From assembly GCA_041395725.1 (NCBI GenBank), contig JAWKZW010000001.1:4532501-4596500 (forward strand): 64,000 bases of DNA, read 5' to 3'. Positions 44,471 through 53,106 of this stretch are shown here, piece after piece (within the stretch, counting starts at the first letter, position 1; each line of letters opens with the position of its first letter). The position numbers were made by a program, and so were the translations under genes. The notes below the pieces were generated by a model, which was not told the DNA's origin, ran no database searches, and worked only from the letters and a program-made list of their open reading frames with translations. Origin of the DNA: Gammaproteobacteria bacterium (GTDB taxonomy: Bacteria; Pseudomonadota; Gammaproteobacteria; Pseudomonadales; Pseudohongiellaceae).

Positions 44471-45295
44471 TCAGCATCCCAGCCGGTCGCCTAACCCGCT
44501 CAAAGGCCATTCCGTTGCTGCGGGAAACAGTGCAAGCCCAGCCGCCTCAGCCACTGTATCGAGCTCAGTGTGCTGCGCGCAGAAGCTGGCATGTATCGGT
44601 AAATCCTGATCGAAAAGAAACGCGGCCACCGCTCCGGCCTGATTGGCGACCACCTTGAAAAAGGCCGTGGGCGTGCTGCTGCTCCCGGCCTCAGGCAAAG
44701 TACCATCGAACTGATAAACCGGCCCGGCGATCACGAACAGCTCACCGTCGCTGCGCACCAGGGCATTGACAGCCTGATCCAGCCGGGACCAGGCGCCCAG
44801 GCGCAGATCACTCCTCATCAACGACATGACAGAAACCAGATTGAGATCGTTCCAGTAACCAGTTCCGGCAAAGCTGGTCATGGGTACCAGGCGGCCCTGA
44901 TCGCCCGCCTGCACGGTAAACTCGGTTATCCGGTATACACTCTCCGGCTGATTGCCCAGCACGGGTTGCTGCAACGTGTCAGTGGCAGCGCCGGTCCCCA
45001 GCTCTTCAACCCGCACACTGTTCTGTGCCAGTTGGTCATTATTCCATCGCCGTGGCAGCAGCGAGGCGACCCCGATACTTTGCGGCAGAATTCGATAGGA
45101 AACCCAGTCCGCCATCCTGGTCTGCTGGTTGATAGAGACAGCGTAAAGATGTCGAACCACAATCTCATTGCTGGCAGCCGTGCCCGTTGGGCACCCTTGC
45201 AGACAGTGGGCGATAGTCAGATTTTCCATTGCCACGGGCGCTCCTCCGGAGACTAGGAGCAGGCTGAGCAGCACCGTAAGCGAAATCTGTTGCAT
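44471..45295 (-). CDS. Exported DNA/RNA non-specific endonuclease-like protein, active site degenerate
   Basis: 274 residues from the ATG at 45295; AAGGA lies 7 nt upstream, so the GTG five codons earlier is not needed. Signal peptide at about 1-22. The layout follows the NUC1/NucA family (ITEFTVQAGDQGRLVPMTSF, then LGAWSRLDQAVNALV and LFVIAGPVYQ), but the hallmark DRGH reads DQGR, losing the catalytic His. The usual NM-PQ...N metal site reads VSVMSLMRSDL. It is therefore probably not an active nuclease. Cys pairs suggest disulfides. Alternatively a diverged periplasmic binding or scaffold protein. Confidence 0.65.
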   Translation of the reverse strand: MQQISLTVLLSLLLVSGGAPVAMENLTIAHCLQGCPTGTAASNEIVVRHLYAVSINQQTRMADWVSYRILPQSIGVASLLPRRWNNDQLAQNSVRVEELGTGAATDTLQQPVLGNQPESVYRITEFTVQAGDQGRLVPMTSFAGTGYWNDLNLVSVMSLMRSDLRLGAWSRLDQAVNALVRSDGELFVIAGPVYQFDGTLPEAGSSSTPTAFFKVVANQAGAVAAFLFDQDLPIHASFCAQHTELDTVAEAAGLALFPAATEWPLSGLGDRLGC

Positions 45296-45357
45296 AACTG
45301 AATCCTTCACAGAGAAAAACCGCGACCAACTTTAATACAGGGCATCCGAGCAGACAA

Positions 45358-46338
45358 TCAGAAATCAAAGAATAGCATCTCAAGATTAAGCAGCAACCTG
45401 GGCTGCGGCCGCCAGCTTTCAACTCTTGATACCAGAATCTGGGGAGTGAACTCCAGCAGCAGCCAGTCCTCGTAAATGGCCCGGCGATAAATCAGCTGCG
45501 CGAAATAGTCGTTTACCCGGACATTGGGTTTATTGGTACCAAGAATTCCAAGCTGATAACCCAGAGTTTCCTGGTCTCCGAGAGTCCTGAAAAGTGCGAC
45601 AGTCTGAATCAGGTCGGTGCGATTGCGGGAATCCTGAAAATTCCCCTCCGAGGCTATCCGGATAAACCGGTCCGCCTCCAGGCGGCGAATAAAAGACAGC
45701 TCTGTCTCGTACCCCCAGCCACGACTGTCGTAGTACCAGATTTTCTGATCGAGACCGGCCTGCCACTTCTCGTTCAAGGGAAGCGCATAGCGGGCCCTGA
45801 AGCGGTAGTAGGGATCCACCGGCGCCAATGAACGGATACCCACGTCATGGCTCAGATTCCAGCCGGAATCGGTATCATTCTGATAACGCAAGGCCCCGAC
45901 TGTGTCACCGGAATTTGCTCCGTCCAGCACATTTTCTTCCAGCGAATTCAATTCCTGGACGTCGGAGTCAAAGACCAGCTTCCAGCGCTCCGATACGGCG
46001 GGTAGATCGAGTCGTCCGCCAATCTTGACTTTGGAGTTATAGTGATCAAAGGTGCCGTAGAGTTGATTGAAACGGATACTCAGATAAGTCTCATTAAGCT
46101 GTTGGCCAACGCCTTCCCCCGCCAGCCATTCATCGAGACTACGACCAAGCTGCGTCACCTGACGTGACACCTGCGCCCTTCGCTCCAACAGCCAGTCCCA
46201 GGGGGCAAGACTATCATCCACGACGGTCGTATTTTCAGCCGCACTGGCCAACCGGGACGCTCCGAGCACCACCCAGGCAGCCCCGATGAACCCGGCACAG
46301 AAACGCCGAACAACTGCCTTACTCTGCCTGAAGCTCAT
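45358..46338 (-). CDS. Putative outer-membrane beta-barrel protein
   Basis: 326 residues. A signal peptide (about 1-33, ending ASA-AE) and a short helical segment are followed by alternating aromatic strands (RFRARYALPL, KIWYYDSRGW, LFRTLGDQETLGYQLGIL). The protein ends in ...LEMLFFDF, with C-terminal Phe as recognised by the BAM complex. No named family recognised. It may be a porin-like or enzyme-like barrel. The gene lies 99 bp after the aldo/keto reductase gene on the same strand. Confidence 0.7.
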   Translation of the reverse strand: MSFRQSKAVVRRFCAGFIGAAWVVLGASRLASAAENTTVVDDSLAPWDWLLERRAQVSRQVTQLGRSLDEWLAGEGVGQQLNETYLSIRFNQLYGTFDHYNSKVKIGGRLDLPAVSERWKLVFDSDVQELNSLEENVLDGANSGDTVGALRYQNDTDSGWNLSHDVGIRSLAPVDPYYRFRARYALPLNEKWQAGLDQKIWYYDSRGWGYETELSFIRRLEADRFIRIASEGNFQDSRNRTDLIQTVALFRTLGDQETLGYQLGILGTNKPNVRVNDYFAQLIYRRAIYEDWLLLEFTPQILVSRVESWRPQPRLLLNLEMLFFDF

Positions 46339-46437
46339 TCTGTTTATTACGCCTGAAACGCACAGAGGCGGAGCCAGGCTTTCACGCCGGCAAACCGCCC
46401 CTGAAAATGGAACGAATAGTCTAGAGACAGACCACGC

Positions 46438-47457
46438 TCAGCCCATTGGATACAGGTACTGGCTGTGCACTTCGTCACAGGCACGCATGATATCGTCGCT
46501 GAGCGTGACATCAAGCGCCGCCAGTGATTCATCCAGTTGCGCGGCGGTTCGCGCTCCGATGATGGTCGACGCCACGAAATCAAAATTCATGCTCCAGGCG
46601 GTAGCCAGCGTGACTGGTGACATTCCCGCCTCTTTTGCAATGGCCATGTAGCGCTCGGTGGAAGCGAGAGTACCCTCATTCACGAACCGCTCACCCATGG
46701 CCCGCTGGCGCGGATCTTCCAGCTTGAAATAGGCACTGAAACGGGCATCCTCCGGAAACAGGCCACCATTGTATTTGCCGCTCAGCACACCGCCGCCAAT
46801 TGGCGAATACGGCAACAAGGATACGTTCTCGCGACGACAGACGGCAGCCAGCTCATCCATGAAGCGGCGATTCAGCAGTGAAAAATTATTCTGAATTGAT
46901 TGAAAGCGGGCGAACCCCTCGTAATCGGCAATGGTATTGGACTTGGTCAGCCCGTACGCCGTTTCATTGGACGTGCCTATGTAACGAACTTTGCCAGACT
47001 GGACCAGGCGGTCCAGCGCCTCCATGGACTCCTCCATGGGAACAATCGGATCCGGCCAATGGACCTGATACAGATCGATGTAGTCAATGTCCATGCGCCG
47101 TAAGCTGCCTTCGACCGCGGTTTCGATGTGGTGACGATCGATGGCTGTCATGCCGTTGCGGATTGGCGGCACAAACCAGCCCGCCGCCGCGCCGGCCACT
47201 TTGGTGGCAACGATGACCGAATCCCTCGGCTTGGTCTTCAGCCATTCACCAAAAATCTCTTCGGTGCGGCCGACGGTCTCCGCGCGGGGTGGTACCGGAT
47301 AGACCTCGGCGGTATCGAAGAAATTAATACCGCGATCATAACTTTTCTCGCATATCCTGAACGATTCCGCCTTGTCACTCCAGGACCCGAAACTCATGGT
47401 GCCCATACAGATGGGGCTGACCCGTAAACCACTCTTGCCAATATAACGGTGCTTCAT
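46438..47457 (-). CDS. Aldo/keto reductase
   Basis: 339 residues from the ATG at 47457, which has GGAAGGAAG upstream; the longer frame to 47505 is non-coding in character. NADPH-dependent (beta/alpha)8 oxidoreductase. Catalytic tetrad regions: NFFDTAEVYP (Asp, Tyr), VIVATKVAG (Lys) and YQVHWPDP (His). The C-terminal GARTAAQLDESL binds cofactor. It resembles the YajO/potassium-channel-beta-like group of the family. Substrate unknown. Divergence from the VOC gene is absent; both run leftward, 114 bp apart. Confidence 0.92.
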   Translation of the reverse strand: MKHRYIGKSGLRVSPICMGTMSFGSWSDKAESFRICEKSYDRGINFFDTAEVYPVPPRAETVGRTEEIFGEWLKTKPRDSVIVATKVAGAAAGWFVPPIRNGMTAIDRHHIETAVEGSLRRMDIDYIDLYQVHWPDPIVPMEESMEALDRLVQSGKVRYIGTSNETAYGLTKSNTIADYEGFARFQSIQNNFSLLNRRFMDELAAVCRRENVSLLPYSPIGGGVLSGKYNGGLFPEDARFSAYFKLEDPRQRAMGERFVNEGTLASTERYMAIAKEAGMSPVTLATAWSMNFDFVASTIIGARTAAQLDESLAALDVTLSDDIMRACDEVHSQYLYPMG

Positions 47458-47571
47458 ACTGCTTCCTTCCTGAATTGTTTTCTCTTCGGTGCCTCTGAAA
47501 ATCACTTTATGTGTGATCCCGGCGGCTTTTCTGAATGTAACGTCGGCATTACTTTAGCCCTGGCCCTGACA

Positions 47572-48651
47572 TCAGGCACTGCAATCATTGCCCAGGTAAC
47601 CGGTGCCACCACAATAGGAGGGCTCCTGCAGCTGCACATGGATGCCGTCAGGGTCGCTGAAATACAGCTCCGGCGTGCCGCCTTCGGCGCCTCCACGATT
47701 CGGCATGCGCAGGCTGACCCAGTGCATCAGCGGCTGCGTGTCAGCCGGGTTCGAGCGCGCCCGCAGCCCATAATCGTCCAGCAGTGCCCGGACCGCATCC
47801 ACATCAAAATCATCCATACCCATGCAGACATGATCGATCCGACCCGGTTGCTGCGGCGCTCCTTCGTTGCGTCCGCCGACATACATCAGAAACTGAAGAC
47901 CGTCACCGACCCCGATAACCGGTGAGGTGGGACCCTGGTAGGCCTGGAACTCCAGCCCGAACAGGCGGCGGTGAAAGTCGTTGGAACGATCGCTGTTGTG
48001 CACATAGTTGGTGAAATGGCTGAGTTCACGCAGTCTGATTAATCCCGGCTGAGGGCTGGCCTGCAAAGGCCCGCAACGATTTCCATCAGGACCGCTCCCC
48101 CCGCAATAGGACTGCCCGTTCAACTGGTAGTAAATACCATCCCGGTCGGCGAAAAACAGTTCTGTCGTGCCGCCAGGCGCCCCGCCCATTTCCGGCCCCC
48201 GTACCCGCCGCCAGCTGGTGCCTGCCGCTCGCAGGCTGGGACCCCCCGGAGGAGGCACAGCTCCCCGGGCAACGCCGTTGCCGGCCAGCAGGGCTTCGGT
48301 GCGTTCCAGGTTGAAATCAGCAACTGACAGGCCAACGTGGGTGATGCCCGGACTTTCCCCAGCCTGCAGCGGGCTGATGGTATAGAAATACGGCCCATCC
48401 CCCATCTGCAGAACAATCGTTTCCCCCTGCCGCGCCAGCACTGGCGAGCCGAACAGGCCCTGATAAAACGCCAGCGAGCGCCGCACATCGCGCACCCGCA
48501 AGCCGAAATTATGCAGTTTAACGAGGGGGATCGGCGCGGGAGCCCGTTGCGCCAACAGCCCCGGAGACAGTGCCAGAGCCGGCATCGCCTTCAGCAACGC
48601 CCTGCGGGTAACACCGGGAATACTTTTCTTGGGCGGTAGTGGTTTCGTCAT
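47572..48651 (-). CDS. Exported double VOC (glyoxalase-fold) protein with Tat-type signal
   Basis: 359 residues. The N-terminus carries TRRALLKAMPALAL, close to the twin-arginine consensus, so export of a folded metalloprotein by Tat is likely. Two vicinal-oxygen-chelate modules follow (about 45-205 and 210-355), each with a LHNFGLRVRD or LSHFTNYVHN opening strand. Each module ends in a Cys motif, YCGGSGPDGNRC and YCGGTGYLGNDC. Such proteins include extradiol dioxygenases and glyoxalases, but the paired CGG..GN.C motif is unusual. Activity unknown. Confidence 0.82.
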   Translation of the reverse strand: MTKPLPPKKSIPGVTRRALLKAMPALALSPGLLAQRAPAPIPLVKLHNFGLRVRDVRRSLAFYQGLFGSPVLARQGETIVLQMGDGPYFYTISPLQAGESPGITHVGLSVADFNLERTEALLAGNGVARGAVPPPGGPSLRAAGTSWRRVRGPEMGGAPGGTTELFFADRDGIYYQLNGQSYCGGSGPDGNRCGPLQASPQPGLIRLRELSHFTNYVHNSDRSNDFHRRLFGLEFQAYQGPTSPVIGVGDGLQFLMYVGGRNEGAPQQPGRIDHVCMGMDDFDVDAVRALLDDYGLRARSNPADTQPLMHWVSLRMPNRGGAEGGTPELYFSDPDGIHVQLQEPSYCGGTGYLGNDCSA

Positions 48652-48786
48652 TGATTTTTACCCTGTTGATTGTTATTCGATTGGCAATAGCACGCGTTAA
48701 CGCTTTGCTGGCTTTTGATTTGCCGGATTTCTTACTCCGTTGTGCTGTTTTTCGCTGACTGCGGAGTCAGGCCGGCTCCGAAATAG

Positions 48787-48802
48787 ATTAATCAGAGGTT
48801 CC
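48787..48802. repeat. Solo end related to the dispersed inverted repeat
   Basis: ATTAATCAGAGGTTCC differs at one position from the right end of the repeat at 54336-54510. It touches the stop codon of the rhodanese gene. No matching partner end was found upstream, so it is either a remnant or chance. Confidence 0.4.
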
Positions 48803-49194
48803 TAAGGTAATGGTTCAACTTCGCCCCCTTCTGCCAGCCACTGCTCCAGCCCCCCGCTCATGTGAGCAACGCCTTCACAGCCCATAGCCAGCAGCGACTC
48901 CGCCGCGAGCGCAGAGCGCCAGCCCTTGTTACAGTACAGTATGACTTCTGTGGCAGAAGCGAAGACGGGTTTGTAATAAGGACTGTCCGGATCCACCCAG
49001 AATTCAAGCATCCCCCGCGGCACGTGCACGGCGCCTGGAATGCGGCCCTCCCGTTTCAGTTCCCGGATATCCCGCAAATCCACCAGCAACACCCCGTCCA
49101 GGCCGCGTCGACGCGTCACCTCCGCCGGGGTCAGCGCCCTGATCTTCTGTTCGGCCCGGGCAACCAGGTCAAGATAGCCGGTTTTAGGTTTCAT
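48802..49194 (-). CDS. Rhodanese-like domain protein
   Basis: 130 residues, single rhodanese domain without signal peptide, so cytoplasmic sulfurtransferase or sulfur carrier. Active-site Cys88 in ILYCNKGWRSALAA forms the persulfide; the loop CNKGWRS is six residues plus Cys, the length of sulfur transferases rather than Cdc25 phosphatases. LLVDLRDIRELKREGRIPGAVHVPRG-type elements are present at about 36-61. The acceptor is unknown. Confidence 0.9.
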   Translation of the reverse strand: MKPKTGYLDLVARAEQKIRALTPAEVTRRRGLDGVLLVDLRDIRELKREGRIPGAVHVPRGMLEFWVDPDSPYYKPVFASATEVILYCNKGWRSALAAESLLAMGCEGVAHMSGGLEQWLAEGGEVEPLP

Positions 49195-49284
49195 CGCTTG
49201 GCCAGTTGTAATTGACAGTCAGTTGCCCTGCAGCATAAAACGGCCGCCGGTTGATTTCAATGCGCTCGCAGATCGCGGCAGCCC

Positions 49285-50676
49285 TCAGGGTCTGATGTAA
49301 CCCACGTCCCCCTGAATACTGATCTCAGTGCCATAAGGAGCCGAGAGTTGCTGCAGCCTTGCCAGAATGCGCCTGGCGGTTGTCGCATCCGCCTGCCTGG
49401 GCACGCCCCGATGCGCCATGCGAGGACTGTCATAACCAAGCTCTACCGGGTACAACCGGACTTCCGAGACGCGCCCCTCATGATACTCGCTCACCGCAAC
49501 CACGCTCTCGTATTTGGCCGGGAAGGGACAACCGGCACATTCATCCCTGGTCGGATCACCGCGACCGGCCAGGCCTCCGATATCCCGTTGCCGGATAAAC
49601 TCGCCCAGGCCGTAAAAAATCGGCTTGCCCCGGTAAATCTCGATGCCACGCAATACATGCACGCCAGTGCCCTGAAACAGATCCGCGCCATTGTCGATAG
49701 TCGCGCGGGCGAATTCCTCCAGGTAGTTGGCCACGCTGGGATTGGTGTCCAGATGATCCGCCTCGGGGATACCCTCGCCACGGTAGCCGCCTTTTGCGTC
49801 ACGAAAATGATGGGAATGCAGTGCCACAGCAATAAAATCTGAGCGCATCTTGCCTTCCCGGACCGAAGCCAGAATATCGGTCAGGTCCTGCTGGTCGAGC
49901 TCAAACTGGTAATAGGCTTCCCTGACACCGGCTGGTGCCTTGCGAAACTGGTTTCCCAGCAGAGTGATCTGCTGGTCGCTATTGGCGCCGCGGGCATAAA
50001 AACCGGTGCCATTGGGAAAGTGATCACGAATCCGTTGCACCGCATCCCAGTCGCTGGCCGGAATCATCAGATAACGCTGTACATCCAGGTTGCTGAGCCC
50101 TCCCCGCCCTGGCCATTCGCCAAGGCCGGTTCTGGCCGCGAAACTGGTCCCGGCGGTGGTGGCAACCATCCCCACCCTGCCCCGGGAAGTGGTGACAAAG
50201 CGGGCCGCCCGTGCCGACCAGTAATTCCCGCCATAGCCACTGTGCTGCAGTCCCGCCCGATCCAGGTGGCGGCTGGTTTCCGCCAGTCCTTCCGGCCCGT
50301 AATCATTGGCGTGGTTATTGGGACGTGCCATCAGATCAAAACCCATAGCCTTGAGAAACTCAGCCGATTCCGGCTCCGCCCCATGCCGCCCGCCCCCGTT
50401 GCTGCCAACAAAGGTACGGGGATCGATGATCTGGGTTTCAAGGTTGCCGGTGGCCACATCGGCTTCGCTGAGCAGCCCGATCACCCGGGCAAAGTCCGCT
50501 TCATCGGCCAGGTGCTCCAGAGAATGGGCAATGATGATGTCGCCCACTGCCGCCAGGGTAAAACCGTCATCCACGGTACTGCTCAGCTCAACCGGCAAAG
50601 GCTGGGCATGGACATTGACCACTCCGACACCTGCCAGCGTCAGAGCAGATAAAAGATTACACAGGGTTGTTTTCAT
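49285..50676 (-). CDS. Exported CapA-family (poly-gamma-glutamate synthesis type) protein
   Basis: 463 residues. Signal peptide (about 1-24, VHA-QP). The PGA_cap metallophosphatase-like fold shows AAVGDIIIAHS, ADVATGNLET, RPNNHANDYGPEGL, ALHSHHFRD and GTGVHVLRGIEIYRGKPIFYG-type elements (metal ligands Asp, Asn, His). CapA proteins act in poly-gamma-glutamate capsule export, but the capB/capC partners are absent, so another periplasmic hydrolase role is likely. Two Cys (CAGC, about residue 390) may form a disulfide. Confidence 0.88.
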   Translation of the reverse strand: MKTTLCNLLSALTLAGVGVVNVHAQPLPVELSSTVDDGFTLAAVGDIIIAHSLEHLADEADFARVIGLLSEADVATGNLETQIIDPRTFVGSNGGGRHGAEPESAEFLKAMGFDLMARPNNHANDYGPEGLAETSRHLDRAGLQHSGYGGNYWSARAARFVTTSRGRVGMVATTAGTSFAARTGLGEWPGRGGLSNLDVQRYLMIPASDWDAVQRIRDHFPNGTGFYARGANSDQQITLLGNQFRKAPAGVREAYYQFELDQQDLTDILASVREGKMRSDFIAVALHSHHFRDAKGGYRGEGIPEADHLDTNPSVANYLEEFARATIDNGADLFQGTGVHVLRGIEIYRGKPIFYGLGEFIRQRDIGGLAGRGDPTRDECAGCPFPAKYESVVAVSEYHEGRVSEVRLYPVELGYDSPRMAHRGVPRQADATTARRILARLQQLSAPYGTEISIQGDVGYIRP

Positions 50677-50742
50677 TATGACCTCCTGGCCCGGAAGCTG
50701 ATTGCCGGGGTTGTGGAAACTGTTTTTTTGATGATCTTGTAA

Positions 50743-50775
50743 GGAGCCTCTTATTTATTATCACAATGCTCTGGC
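50743..50775. repeat. Partial copy of the dispersed inverted repeat
   Basis: GGAGCCTCT at 50743 is followed by an AT-rich spacer and ATGCTCTGGC, matching the inverted right end of the element at 54336-54510 at about 27 of 33 positions. It lies between the CapA gene start and the TRAP permease stop. No second end was found, so it appears to be a half element. Confidence 0.6.
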
Positions 50776-50858
50776 AATTTTTCTGAAGCATTCATTGACC
50801 TCCACTTGCCAATTGACCCTGGCGCCGGCACTGAAACGGCCGCTTTTTCTGTTACCCC

Positions 50859-52877
50859 CTACAACGCCGAGCCCGGCCCGGCTGTGGGGAGAGCATTCTG
50901 TCTACGGGCGTAGCCGGCCAGCCCCAGACCTGCAACCAGCAGGATCACACTGAGGCCAATCAGGGTCCAGTGTCCCACATTCAGCATGCCTCCCGCCGGG
51001 GCGGCCAGAATCATGCCGGACAGTCCGACGAGCAGGCGGGACAGCAGAGAAACAGCGTTTCTACCCAGATCACCAAATCCGATCAGATAACCCTGCAGGG
51101 CGCCGGACACCAGCGCCACACCGATTACCGCGGTGATCAATACGATCAGGATCTCGCTCGCCTGTCCCTGTAACAGGAGGGCTGGATTGAAAACAAAGAA
51201 AAACGGAATGAAATAAATTATTGCCCCCAGGCGCATGGCTTCGAAGCCGGCCCGCATGGCCGAGACCCTGGCGACTGAAGCCGCCGCAAAGGCTGCCAGA
51301 GCCACTGGCGGGGTTATAAAACTGAGCATTCCCCAATACATGATGAACATGTGGGTTGCCAGAGGATCCAGGCCGGCGTTGATCAGAGCTGGAGCCAGCA
51401 CGATAGCCAGAAAAATATAGGCAGCGGTCACTGTCATACCGATGCCGAGCAAGAAGCTGGTCAGCGCCCCCATGATCAGGAGGATCAACACATTGTCCCC
51501 GGCCAGATACACCAGGTCATTGGCCAGCGTGCCTGCCATACCGGTTACCGCCAGCGCACCGATGATGAGACCGATGGCCGCCAGGATACCGGCCAGCTCG
51601 GCCATCAGCTTGCCGGTTGCCGCAATCATCAGCAGAAATTTCTCCAGCGACAGCCGATGGGCAGTGAAATGATTAATAACCAGCAACAGAGCAGTGGCAT
51701 AGAATGGTGCCGTGGCTTCCCGCTGCATATAAACCAGCAGCCAGACCAGAGTGACGAATACGGCAATAAAATACCAGCCCTCCCGGAACACATCCTTCAG
51801 CCTGGGCAATTCCTCTTTAGGCAGCCCGGCCAGCTTGTTGCGGGCCGCATAGGCATCGATCTGCATGAACAGGCCAAAGAAATAAAGTACCGACGGCACA
51901 ATGGCGGCCACGGCAACAGTGATATAGCTGACATTGAGGAAGCTCGCCATCACAAATGCCGTGGCACCCATGATTGGTGGCATTAACACGCCACCGGTGG
52001 AGGCACAGGCTTCCACTCCCGCCGCGTACTGACGGCTGAAACCGATACGCTGCATGGCCGGTATCGACAGTGGGCCGGTGGTCAGAACATTGGTTACCGG
52101 GCCGCCACTCATGGAACCCATCAGGCCACTGGAGAAGATCGCCACCTTCGCGGGCCCGCCCCGCATATGTCCCAGCAATGCGAAGGCGAAGTGAATAAAG
52201 AACGGACCGCCCCCGGTAAACTGTAGAGCCACCCCGAACAACAGAAACCCGAATACCAGCTGGGCAAATGCCTGCATGGGAATTCCGAACAGACTTTCCT
52301 CACCGAGAATATGAAAAATAGCCACATCCTGAATCGGCATTCCAATACCGGCCACCACGTCCGGCATACGATCGGAATACATAGGATAAAACGACAACAG
52401 GGCGACGATGATGAAGATCGGCCAACCCCCGGCTCGACGCCCTGCTTCCAGAACGATCACCCAGGTTATCAACGCCAGCCCGATGCCGGTCGGTGGCGCC
52501 GCATACTCCCAGGCTTCCAGCACGATGCGCTCGGCGTAGAAAGCGTAATAGCCGAAGATCGCCGCTATCACGGCGATGATGCCGATGTCGTACCAGGGAA
52601 CATGATTGAGGTTTTTCTTGGTCGCTGGGAAAGTGATGAACACCATCGCCAGCATAGTGCCGGTCACCAGGTACATGTAGCGACTGTCCAGCATGACGTA
52701 ACCGACCAGAAAGCCCAGGTTGAAAATCTGGTTGACCGCCAGCAGAGTGGCAACACCGGTGAGCACTGCCATGGTAATACGCCAGGTTCGATTCAGTTCC
52801 CGGTAGCGCCCGATATCGATCGCATCATTCTCGTCGTGGGTCTGAGAAGGATCTTCAGCAAAACTTTCGTGGGTCAT
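50859..52877 (-). CDS. TRAP transporter fused permease (4TM + 12TM)
   Basis: 672 residues from the ATG at 52877 (MTHESFAEDP...); the longer frame to 52985 runs into the repeat element. About 16 or more helices: a DctQ-like small subunit at the N-terminal side fused to the large DctM-like unit with GLMGSMSGGPVTNVLTTG, VEACASTGGVLMPPIMGATAF and YWGMLSFITPPVALAAFAAASVA. Such fused permeases pair with TAXI-type receptors, whose gene lies directly upstream in the same direction. Secondary, ion-driven uptake of an organic acid is expected. Confidence 0.92.
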   Translation of the reverse strand: MTHESFAEDPSQTHDENDAIDIGRYRELNRTWRITMAVLTGVATLLAVNQIFNLGFLVGYVMLDSRYMYLVTGTMLAMVFITFPATKKNLNHVPWYDIGIIAVIAAIFGYYAFYAERIVLEAWEYAAPPTGIGLALITWVIVLEAGRRAGGWPIFIIVALLSFYPMYSDRMPDVVAGIGMPIQDVAIFHILGEESLFGIPMQAFAQLVFGFLLFGVALQFTGGGPFFIHFAFALLGHMRGGPAKVAIFSSGLMGSMSGGPVTNVLTTGPLSIPAMQRIGFSRQYAAGVEACASTGGVLMPPIMGATAFVMASFLNVSYITVAVAAIVPSVLYFFGLFMQIDAYAARNKLAGLPKEELPRLKDVFREGWYFIAVFVTLVWLLVYMQREATAPFYATALLLVINHFTAHRLSLEKFLLMIAATGKLMAELAGILAAIGLIIGALAVTGMAGTLANDLVYLAGDNVLILLIMGALTSFLLGIGMTVTAAYIFLAIVLAPALINAGLDPLATHMFIMYWGMLSFITPPVALAAFAAASVARVSAMRAGFEAMRLGAIIYFIPFFFVFNPALLLQGQASEILIVLITAVIGVALVSGALQGYLIGFGDLGRNAVSLLSRLLVGLSGMILAAPAGGMLNVGHWTLIGLSVILLVAGLGLAGYARRQNALPTAGPGSAL

Positions 52878-52902
52878 AGGGTCAGTTCTTCCGCCAGTTC
52901 TT

Positions 52903-53045
52903 GGGAGCCTCTGATCAAGTACCACAACGCTCTTCGGGAGTCTGTCGGGCGCTGCTGCAAGGCGTCGTCCGCAGGTAAGGGTCACTCCCTAGCCAGCGAA
53001 CTCGTCTGAAGGCCAGGGCATTTTGGTACTTGATCAGAGGCTCCC
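52903..53045. repeat. 143-bp inverted-repeat element, copy A
   Basis: Perfect 22-bp terminal inverted repeats (52903-52924 and 53024-53045), each beginning GGGAGCCTCTGATCAAG when read inward, around a 99-bp GC-rich core with no ORF. The core side near the right end shares CGTCTGAAGGCCAG with copy B. It lies between the TAXI receptor stop and the TRAP permease start, where it would be part of the operon mRNA and could fold into a long hairpin. Resembles a non-autonomous MITE-like element; no flanking target duplication was verified. Confidence 0.85.
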
Positions 53046-53106
53046 TTGGTGTTATTCCCGCCAGCCCCGGTCACTCTGCTGCCGTCATTACCCGACGGGC
53101 TGGTTA

